Positions 1 through 6,286 of a stretch of DNA of 11,210 nucleotides are shown here, in pieces (within the stretch, counting starts at the first letter, position 1; every line of letters begins with the position of its first letter). The translations under genes and the position numbers were made by a program. The DNA comes from an uncultured Clostridia bacterium (GTDB lineage: Bacteria > Bacillota > Clostridia > Oscillospirales > Acutalibacteraceae): positions 1 through 11,210 of the forward strand of contig CAMHNT010000052.1 in NCBI GenBank assembly GCA_946186535.1, read 5' to 3'. The notes below the pieces were generated by a model that saw only the letters and a list, made by a program, of their open reading frames with translations, searched no databases and was not told the DNA's origin.

Positions 1-2321
1 ATGACGGACACGAGCACTGCCACGGTCATCACGAACATGAAGGACACGAGCACTGCCACGATCATCACGAACATGAAGGACACAAGCACTGCAACTGTCA
101 TCATGAACATCACGAACACAAAGATAACCACCAAGATATTTCCTTTGACAATACCGAAAACTCAAATATCAGAACATTCACCCTCAAAGGACTTGACTGT
201 CCGCACTGCTCCGCCGAAATTGAAAACGATATTTCAAAGCTTGACGGTATCGAAAAATCCAACATAAACCTTGTCAGTCAGCTTCTCACGGTTGAGCTGT
301 CGGAAAACTACGGCGGCAGCTTGTTTGAGGATATTCAGAGGGCGATTCACACTCATGAACCCGACGTTGAGGTTATCGAAAATATAAAAACCTCCGACGG
401 CAGCGAACACCGGCACACAGAAGCTTCTCCGGACACCAAGTCTCAGAAGACTTCACTAAGAAAAAAACTGAAATCCGACAAAGCGGTAGTTATCCGCTTT
501 TCCGTAGGTGCGGTAATATATGCAATAGGATTCGCTCTTTCCCTCTTCGGAAACGTAAGCAATTACATCACTCTTCCGATCCTTGTCACAGCGTATATCA
601 TACTCGGAAGCGACGTTGTTCTGAAAGCTTTTAAAAACATATTGAAGGGTCGTGTTTTCGACGAAAACTTCCTTATGACGGTCTCAACGGTAGGCGCTTT
701 TGCAATCGGTGAATATCCCGAAGCCGTTGCGGTTATGCTGTTCTATCAGGTCGGAGAATTCTTCCAGAGTCTCGCCGTGAAGCGTTCGAGAAAATCAATT
801 TCCGATCTCATGGACATACGTCCCGACAGCGCAAACGTAAAAAGAAACGGAAAACTCCTCACCGTATCACCCGATGAAGTCGGAATAGGTGAAACAATCG
901 TAATCAAGCCGGGCGAAAAAATCCCTCTTGACGGCGTTGTAACGGACGGTGAATCCATGATAAACACAACCGCCCTGACAGGCGAATCAGTTCCGAGAAA
1001 GGCTCGCTGCGGCGACACCGTTCTCTCGGGCTGCATCAACGAAAGCGGAGTTCTTAACGTTAAGGTTTCGAAAGAATTCAGCGAATCGACCGCTTCGAAA
1101 ATCATTGATCTCGTTGAAAATGCCGCAGGACGAAAAGCCCCGACCGAAAACTTCATCACAACATTTTCCCGATACTACACTCCCGTTGTCGTTATTCTGG
1201 CGGCGATGCTCGGAGTTATTCCTCCGCTTGTTCTCGGAGGCGGCTGGGCGGAATGGGTTCGCAGATGCTTTGTATTCCTCGTTATCTCCTGTCCGTGCGC
1301 ACTCGTAATCTCTATCCCTCTGACATTCTTCGGCGGCATCGGCGCTGCGTCGAAAAAGGGTGTTCTGGTTAAGGGAAGCAACTATCTTGAAGCATTGAAT
1401 GCCGTCGAAACAATAGTATTCGACAAAACCGGCACACTCACGAAAGGAGTATTCAATGTCACGGCCATAATCCCCGCAAACGGTTTCGGCAAGGAAAATC
1501 TTCTTGAGACCGCTGCGAAAGCCGAAACAATGTCGAATCATCCCATCGCCCGTTCAATCGTCCGTGCATACGGAAAGGATATCGACAAAAACACCGTGAA
1601 AAACTACAGTGAAATTTCCGGTCACGGTGTGTCCGTAGAAATTGAAGGCAGAAAGGTTCTTTCCGGAAACGAAAGACTCATGACCGACAGCGGAATTAAA
1701 TTTGAGAAATCCGAAAAAACCGGAACGACAGTCTATGTTGCCGTTGACGAGAAATTCGCCGGCTGTCTGATAATCTCCGACGAAATCAAGGAGGACAGTA
1801 AATCGGCTATTTCCGGTCTTAAAGAAATCGGCATAAAAAAGACCGTTATTCTCACCGGCGACAGCGAAAAAATCGCAGGATCGGTTGCCGAAGAAATCGG
1901 AGTCGACGAATACTTCGGAGAGCTTCTCCCCTCTCAGAAAGTCGAGAAGCTTGAAAAACTCGATGAAGAAAAGTCTCCGAAGAAGAAGCTTGCTTTCGTC
2001 GGTGACGGAATCAACGACGCGCCGGTTCTGGCTCGTGCGGACGTCGGAATAGCGATGGGTGCGCTGGGTTCCGACGCTGCAATTGAAGCGGCAGACATCG
2101 TTCTTATGACCGACGAACCTTCAAAGCTTATCGACGCTGTCAGGGTCGCAAGGTACACGAAGAAAATCGTCATGCAGAATATCGTACTCGTCCTCGCAGT
2201 TAAGGTGCTTTTCCTGATTCTCGGTGCTTTCGGCATAGCAGGAATGTGGGAAGCTGTTTTCGGAGACGTCGGAATTATGATTATTGCCGTTATCAACTCT
2301 ATGAGAATTTTGAGAAAATAA
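1..2321 (+). CDS. cadA: Zn/Cd/Pb-exporting P1B-type ATPase with His-rich N-terminus (5' end outside window)
   Basis: An ATP-driven membrane pump that expels soft divalent metals (Zn, Cd, Pb) from the cytoplasm. The frame is open from base 3 to the stop at 2319-2321 (772 visible residues), so the start lies left of the window; the TTG at 321 is internal. In order, visible residues show a His/Cys-rich tail (1-46), an HMA domain with DCPHC (C66, C69), membrane segments, the actuator TGES (326-329), CPC in the membrane (430-432), the phosphorylated DKTGT (D474), the HP locus SNHP (H513) and GDGINDAP (from 667). The last two membrane helices carry a Lys and an FGDVG Asp in the positions of ZntA K693 and D714, which marks the P1B-2 (Zn/Cd/Pb) group rather than copper pumps. 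The gene stands alone with its own terminator. The family is certain; the exact metal is inferred. Confidence 0.95.
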   Translation, partial: DGHEHCHGHHEHEGHEHCHDHHEHEGHKHCNCHHEHHEHKDNHQDISFDNTENSNIRTFTLKGLDCPHCSAEIENDISKLDGIEKSNINLVSQLLTVELSENYGGSLFEDIQRAIHTHEPDVEVIENIKTSDGSEHRHTEASPDTKSQKTSLRKKLKSDKAVVIRFSVGAVIYAIGFALSLFGNVSNYITLPILVTAYIILGSDVVLKAFKNILKGRVFDENFLMTVSTVGAFAIGEYPEAVAVMLFYQVGEFFQSLAVKRSRKSISDLMDIRPDSANVKRNGKLLTVSPDEVGIGETIVIKPGEKIPLDGVVTDGESMINTTALTGESVPRKARCGDTVLSGCINESGVLNVKVSKEFSESTASKIIDLVENAAGRKAPTENFITTFSRYYTPVVVILAAMLGVIPPLVLGGGWAEWVRRCFVFLVISCPCALVISIPLTFFGGIGAASKKGVLVKGSNYLEALNAVETIVFDKTGTLTKGVFNVTAIIPANGFGKENLLETAAKAETMSNHPIARSIVRAYGKDIDKNTVKNYSEISGHGVSVEIEGRKVLSGNERLMTDSGIKFEKSEKTGTTVYVAVDEKFAGCLIISDEIKEDSKSAISGLKEIGIKKTVILTGDSEKIAGSVAEEIGVDEYFGELLPSQKVEKLEKLDEEKSPKKKLAFVGDGINDAPVLARADVGIAMGALGSDAAIEAADIVLMTDEPSKLIDAVRVARYTKKIVMQNIVLVLAVKVLFLILGAFGIAGMWEAVFGDVGIMIIAVINSMRILRK
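6..113 (+). repeat. 36-bp tandem repeat encoding His-rich metal-binding tail
   Basis: Three consecutive 36-base units (6-41, 42-77, 78-113), each encoding 12 residues of the form GHEHCHxHHEHE. The first two differ by one base; the third is diverged (GHKHCNCHHEHH). They lie in the ATPase reading frame ahead of the HMA domain. The stretch of about 43 residues holds 20 His and 4 Cys. The array may continue left of the window. Such tails in metal transporters are usually taken as zinc buffers or sensors; that role is inferred here. Confidence 0.9.
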
Positions 2322-2355
2322 CGCACAAAAAACAATATCAGTGATTCAATAATTC

Positions 2356-2400
2356 AAAAATACAGGTCATTCGTTTTCGGAGCGAAAGACCTGTATTTTT
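2356..2400 (+). terminator. Rho-independent terminator after the ATPase gene
   Basis: A 13-bp perfect stem: AAAAATACAGGTC (2356-2368) pairs with GACCTGTATTTTT (2388-2400). The right arm ends in a T-run. It lies 34 bases after the ATPase stop. The A-run on the left arm could let it also work on the - strand, but no - strand gene reads into it. Confidence 0.88.
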
Positions 2401-2446
2401 ATACACTTAAGATACATCAATAATACTGCTTTCTAATTAAAATTTT

Positions 2447-2627
2447 TAAGTCTTTTCGGTCTGATTTCCCCAATACTTCGTCATCAGCCTTGAAATACGT
2501 CAGCTACGCATAAGTTCCGCAAACCAATCGGTCTGCGCCTTTGGCTTGCCCTCTTGGAGCGTCACTTAAGTATTCCTGCGGCTTCTTCCTTGTCTTGCGA
2601 AAATCATCGAAAATCCTTTTAAAGCTT
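2447..2627. repeat. Candidate dispersed intergenic element (non-coding)
   Basis: The gap between the ATPase and amidase genes (2322-2977) is mostly AT-rich, but this block is clearly richer in GC and structured. It contains a hairpin of 8 bp with one G-T pair, CGCAAACC (2518-2525) against GGTCTGCG (2530-2537), with a four-base loop. Matching pieces AATAC/GTATT sit on either side. On the - strand one frame is open for about 40 codons with no credible start. From memory, blocks of this look recur between genes in Ruminococcus-type genomes; this is unverified. No second copy is present in this window. From 2628 to 2720 the sequence is AT-rich and shows nothing recognisable. Confidence 0.35.
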
Positions 2628-2724
2628 TTAATCAGAAATCAGTATAACAACAAATCATTTCATCAAAACAAACAATAAAAATATCAGCCCAGCGTATTTT
2701 AATATCTCTATTCATCAAAAGTAA

Positions 2725-2753
2725 TTGACAATAAAGTAAAAAAGATATATAAT
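2725..2753 (+). promoter_or_regulatory. Consensus sigma-A promoter for the amidase gene
   Basis: TTGACA at 2725-2730 and TATAAT at 2748-2753 are both perfect consensus hexamers, 17 bases apart. Transcription would start near 2760, giving a leader of about 218 bases before the amidase ATG. Confidence 0.85.
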
Positions 2754-2759
2754 AACTAT

Positions 2760-2977
2760 GAGTTTGTATAAAATATCCATTTTTAGTATTAGTACTTAAA
2801 TCTGTTATGAATACCGAAAAATCTTTTTTGAATTTCAACTATGAAGACTTACTGAATTCTATCTCCTTAAAATCAGTAAGCTTCAGAGAGGGCAATTATT
2901 CCGAAAAGTTATTCTGTATTTTTTCGGATTTCAGAATAAGCTTAATACTTAAGGAAATAAAATTAAGGAGCAAAAAC
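2760..2977 (+). promoter_or_regulatory. Long structured 5' leader of the amidase mRNA (candidate cis-regulatory RNA)
   Basis: The roughly 218-base stretch between the inferred start site and the ATG holds several inverted repeats. First, CTTACTGA (2848-2855) pairs with TCAGTAAG (2873-2880), closing a 17-base loop. Second, TCCGAAAA (2900-2907) pairs with TTTTCGGA (2921-2928). Third, TTATTCTG (2909-2916) pairs with CAGAATAA (2932-2939). The second and third interleave, so they are likely alternatives. The first loop carries CTCCTTAA (2863-2870), the exact complement of the Shine-Dalgarno region TTAAGGAG (2963-2970). This does not match any riboswitch class I recognise. The frame through the leader is open from an ATG at 2807, but that ATG lacks a ribosome site. 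Confidence 0.5.
2963..2970 (+). promoter_or_regulatory. Ribosome binding site fixing the amidase start
   Basis: TTAAGGAG ends 7 bases before the ATG at 2978. The next residues form a textbook signal peptide, so this start is preferred over the in-frame ATG at 2807. The site is fully complementary to CTCCTTAA at 2863-2870 in the leader. Confidence 0.9.
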
Positions 2978-4243
2978 ATGAAAAAACAAAATAAGTTTAA
3001 GCACATTGCCGCAGGATTGCTTGCGCTTGCCTGCCTCACAGCAGGTACATTCTCAGCAAAAGCAGAAAACGTACTGCCCGGTGACATCAACCACGACGGT
3101 ACCGTAAACACTGCCGATTCAGTTCTCGTTCTTCGCCACATTGCAGAACTGGAAAAAATAAATGACGAGTATCTTACGCTTGCCGATATGAACGGCGACG
3201 GTGAAATCACAACGGCAGACGCTGTGGAAATTCTCGTATACTCAACTACCTACAATCAGCCTTCAATCAGCTTTCCGACAGAACTGACATACAGCTGCGG
3301 TGACAGATTCGCTTTTGAAGATTACATTGAACTCCCTTCAAGCTACAAAGACATCACCTTCGAATACACCTTCCCAAAGGTAATTTCATCTGACGGTACG
3401 GGTATGCCTGTTCTTGAATACACAAACACCGGAAAAATCAAGGCTTTCCACCCGGGCACAGTTACCGTCACCGCAACCGCTTCAAACGGACTGGAAGCAG
3501 AGTGCGTCGTAACCGTTGAAGACAATATCACGGTTTCCAACATTTCCGTGGGAGCAAACAACCTTCAGGTCACAAAACACATAATGACAAAAAACGACGC
3601 TTACAACGAGACTGATGACTTCACTAATCTTGACGGAATTATCATTCATTCCACGGCAACACCCGGAGTTTCCGCTGACATCTGGTACAACTCATGGAAC
3701 AGACCGAACACAAACGTTGCGGTTCATTCATTCCTCGATGACAAAGGAGTCTATCAGTATCTTCCGTTTGAACAGATCGCGTGGCATGCAGGAAAACCCT
3801 GCAACCAGTCTTACATTGACTTTGAAATCTGCGAACCTGCCGGCTTCAGATATGTAAACAACGTTATCACAGGCTACGATGTTGCGGCTCAGCAGGCATA
3901 CTTCAACAAGATATGGAAAAATGCAACCGTCTACACTGCTTATCTCTGCACAACATACGGCTTGTCGGCAGACACTATTCTCAGTCATGCCGAAGCAGCA
4001 AAAAAGGGTATCGCAACAAACCACGGCGACCCCGATCACTGGTTCAAGCTTCACAACAAAACTATGGACGATTTCAGAAAAGACGTTGCGGCTCTCATGG
4101 AAAATCCTGTTTCATTGGACGTAATCTCAGTGACCTCGGGAACTCAGATTCCTCAGACCTCAGACTATGACTTCTTCAGTTCAAACGACGCTACACCGTT
4201 TGATATGTTCAAGGTTTGGGGCGATGAAAGTCTCCGATATTGA
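2978..4243 (+). CDS. Secreted dockerin-bearing N-acetylmuramoyl-L-alanine amidase (Amidase_2)
   Basis: A 421-residue exported protein predicted to cut the amide bond between muramic acid and the stem peptide of peptidoglycan. Residues 1-29 are a signal peptide with Lys-rich start, hydrophobic core and an AKA cleavage site. Residues 34-89 are a type I dockerin with two calcium loops, DINHDGTVNTAD (36-47) and DMNGDGEITTAD (70-81). Residues about 95-183 resemble a bacterial Ig-like (Big_2) domain. Residues about 195-375 are an Amidase_2/PGRP-like domain with IIIHST (H224), AVHSF (H250), FEICEP (E284), SHAEA (H337) and GDPDHW (D351); H224, H337 and D351 are the likely zinc ligands. The last 45 residues are unassigned. 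The dockerin implies docking to a cohesin scaffold. It could be an autolysin or an attack enzyme against other bacteria; the sequence cannot decide. It is monocistronic, with promoter, long leader and terminator. Confidence 0.9.
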   Translation: MKKQNKFKHIAAGLLALACLTAGTFSAKAENVLPGDINHDGTVNTADSVLVLRHIAELEKINDEYLTLADMNGDGEITTADAVEILVYSTTYNQPSISFPTELTYSCGDRFAFEDYIELPSSYKDITFEYTFPKVISSDGTGMPVLEYTNTGKIKAFHPGTVTVTATASNGLEAECVVTVEDNITVSNISVGANNLQVTKHIMTKNDAYNETDDFTNLDGIIIHSTATPGVSADIWYNSWNRPNTNVAVHSFLDDKGVYQYLPFEQIAWHAGKPCNQSYIDFEICEPAGFRYVNNVITGYDVAAQQAYFNKIWKNATVYTAYLCTTYGLSADTILSHAEAAKKGIATNHGDPDHWFKLHNKTMDDFRKDVAALMENPVSLDVISVTSGTQIPQTSDYDFFSSNDATPFDMFKVWGDESLRY

Positions 4244-4263
4244 TATAGCTTTACACTAAAACC

Positions 4264-4299
4264 AAAAACACCTTCCGTTCTGATCCGGAAGGTGTTTTT
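4264..4299. terminator. Bidirectional terminator between convergent genes
   Basis: AAAAACACCTTCCG (4264-4277) pairs perfectly with CGGAAGGTGTTTTT (4286-4299) around an 8-base loop. A T-run follows on the + strand and an A-run precedes it, so it can stop transcripts from the amidase (+) and from the ABC operon (-), whose stop codon lies at 4304-4306. Confidence 0.93.
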
Positions 4300-4303
4300 T
4301 TAT

Positions 4304-6286
4304 TTATTCAAGCTCAAATGCGCCCGTATAGAGCTGATAGTATTTTCCTTTTTCCGATATGAGCTGTTCATGATTTCCTCGCTCGATTATTCTTCCGAGC
4401 TCAAGAACCATGATAACATCGGAGTTCTTGACCGTTGAAAGTCTGTGAGCGATAACGAATACCGTTCTGCCGTGCATGAGTGAATCCATACCCTTAGTTA
4501 CGAGTGTTTCCGTTCTCGTATCGATTGACGATGTAGCCTCGTCAAGTATCATAACCGGCGGATCCGCAACCGCTGCACGTGCGATTGAAAGAAGCTGTCT
4601 CTGACCCTGTGAAAGGCTTCCGCCCGTTCCGTCAATCATCGTGTCATATCCGTCCGGCAGACGTGAAATAAAGTCGTGAGCGTTCGCAAGCTTCGCCGCT
4701 TCGATACACTCATCGTCCGTTGCGTCAAGCTTACCGTAACGGATATTATCCATAATCGTTCCGGTGAAGAGGTTCGTCTCCTGGAGAACCATACCGAGCG
4801 AACGGCGGAGATCGGCTTTCTTTATCTTGTTGATATTTATGCCGTCATATCTGATTTTACCGTCTGCAATGTCATAGAATCTGTTGATAAGATTTGTGAT
4901 AGTTGTTTTGCCTGCGCCTGTCGCACCTACGAAAGCAACCTTCTGACCCGGCTTTGCATAAATAGAAACATTGTGAAGAACAATCTTTTCCGGAACATAT
5001 CCGAAGTCAACGTCAAAGAGTCTTACGTCTCCCTTAAGCTCCGTGTATGTTGTTGTGCCGTCGCCGTGGGGGTGCTTCCAAGCCCAAAGTCCTGTTCTCT
5101 CCTCACATTCAACGATCTCGTCTCCCTCACGCTTTGCGTTAACGAGAGTGACATAACCATCGTCAACCTCGCTCTCCTCGTCCATGAGAGTGAAGATTCT
5201 CTGTGCGCCTGCAAGAGCCATAATAATAGAGTTAAACTGCTGTGAAACCTGACCTATCGGCACGGAGAAGCTCTTTGAAAGCTGGAGGAACGAAACGATA
5301 GTACCTACAGTCAAAGCACCCACTCCGGACGTTGCGAGAATTGCGCCCACGATTGCAACTACAACATACTGCAAATTACCGATATTCATCATGATAGGCA
5401 TAAGCATATTTGCAAATTTATTTGCATTGTATGCCGACTCATAGAGTTCGTCGTTAAGCTTGTCGAAATCTGCCTTTGCCTCTTCCTCGTGACAGAATAC
5501 CTTAACTACCTTCTGACCCGTAATCATTTCTTCGATATAGCCGTTGACCTTACCGAGAGAGTGCTGCTGACCTACGAAGTATTTTCCGCTTCTTCCGCCG
5601 ACAGTTTTTACAACAAGCATCTGAACAACTACAAAAAGTACAACCACTATTGTCAGATACAAGCTTCTCAGAAGCATGCCGCAGAACACGGCAACGATAG
5701 TAATAATCGAGTTGAACACCTGTGGAATACTCTGGGAAATCATCTGACGGAGAGTATCCGTGTCGTTTGTGTAGTAGCTCATGATATCGCCGTGGGTATG
5801 TGTATCAAAATATCTGATAGGAAGCGACTGCATATGCTCGAACATATCGTCACGGACCTTTTTCAGCACACCCTGTGAAATTGTAATCATAAGCCGCTGA
5901 TAAAGATAAGCAGCAAGGATACCGCCTGCGTAGATGAATGCCATTGTAATAAGAGCCTTTATCAACCCCGCAAAATTCGGATTTACCTCCACAGCGAGCG
6001 GTGTAATATAATCGTCAATAAGGGTTTGAAGGAACATAGAGCCTATAACGTTAACTACCGAGCTGATTATAATACAGATAAGAACAAGGAAAAATCTGCC
6101 CTTGTAGTTGGAGAAAATGTACGACAAAAGTCTTTTGACCGTACTGCCGTCGATTTTGGGCATCTGATGCTTTCCGCCGGGCGCACCCTGAGGCTTTCCG
6201 CCGGAAGCTTTAACCGCTGGGGATTGCTGTGCAGGCTTCTTAGTAACCTCGGCTTGCGCCTTTGTTTTTGTACTGCTTTTACTCAT
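4304..6286 (-). CDS. ABC exporter half, catalytic subunit (BmrD/YheH-like)
   Basis: A 660-residue membrane protein: six-helix exporter domain (about 55-365) followed by a nucleotide-binding domain. It shows Walker A GATGAGKT (454-461), signature LSQGQ (558-562), Walker B ILDEATSS with the catalytic Glu (E583) and the switch His in IAHR (H614), so this site looks fully active. Odd features are a charged Lys/Gln/Pro/Gly-rich tail of about 45 residues before the first helix, and an insert of about 45 residues (374-418) between membrane and ATP domains. The length and partner gene fit the heterodimeric multidrug exporter BmrC/BmrD. The start at 6286 is chosen because GGGAGG (6295-6300) lies 8 bases upstream; the ATG at 6292 is only 2 bases from it. 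It overlaps the end of the preceding ABC gene by 8 bases, suggesting coupled translation. The substrate is unknown (drug or lipid). Confidence 0.92.
   Translation of the reverse strand: MSKSSTKTKAQAEVTKKPAQQSPAVKASGGKPQGAPGGKHQMPKIDGSTVKRLLSYIFSNYKGRFFLVLICIIISSVVNVIGSMFLQTLIDDYITPLAVEVNPNFAGLIKALITMAFIYAGGILAAYLYQRLMITISQGVLKKVRDDMFEHMQSLPIRYFDTHTHGDIMSYYTNDTDTLRQMISQSIPQVFNSIITIVAVFCGMLLRSLYLTIVVVLFVVVQMLVVKTVGGRSGKYFVGQQHSLGKVNGYIEEMITGQKVVKVFCHEEEAKADFDKLNDELYESAYNANKFANMLMPIMMNIGNLQYVVVAIVGAILATSGVGALTVGTIVSFLQLSKSFSVPIGQVSQQFNSIIMALAGAQRIFTLMDEESEVDDGYVTLVNAKREGDEIVECEERTGLWAWKHPHGDGTTTYTELKGDVRLFDVDFGYVPEKIVLHNVSIYAKPGQKVAFVGATGAGKTTITNLINRFYDIADGKIRYDGININKIKKADLRRSLGMVLQETNLFTGTIMDNIRYGKLDATDDECIEAAKLANAHDFISRLPDGYDTMIDGTGGSLSQGQRQLLSIARAAVADPPVMILDEATSSIDTRTETLVTKGMDSLMHGRTVFVIAHRLSTVKNSDVIMVLELGRIIERGNHEQLISEKGKYYQLYTGAFELE

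Noticed and set aside
1..267. An open + strand frame from the ATG at base 1, rich in Thr and Asn
   Set aside because: It is the out-of-frame reading of the His-rich repeat; the frame starting at base 3 continues without a stop into the ATPase and encodes the HMA domain.
987..1541. A long open - strand frame inside the ATPase gene
   Set aside because: It lies opposite conserved ATPase motifs, has no recognisable domain and no ribosome site; a shadow of the real gene.
2900..2939. An H-type pseudoknot formed by the two interleaved hairpins
   Set aside because: The connecting loops of 1, 4 and 3 bases are probably too short to span two 8-bp stems; alternative folds are more likely.
2807..2977. 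A longer amidase beginning at the ATG of 2807
   Set aside because: It would put 57 residues in front of a clear signal peptide, it lacks a ribosome site, and the ATG at 2978 has AAGGAG at ideal distance.
2760..2977. A c-di-AMP or c-di-GMP riboswitch controlling the amidase
   Set aside because: Such riboswitches do control wall enzymes, but I could not find the conserved core bases of either class in the leader.
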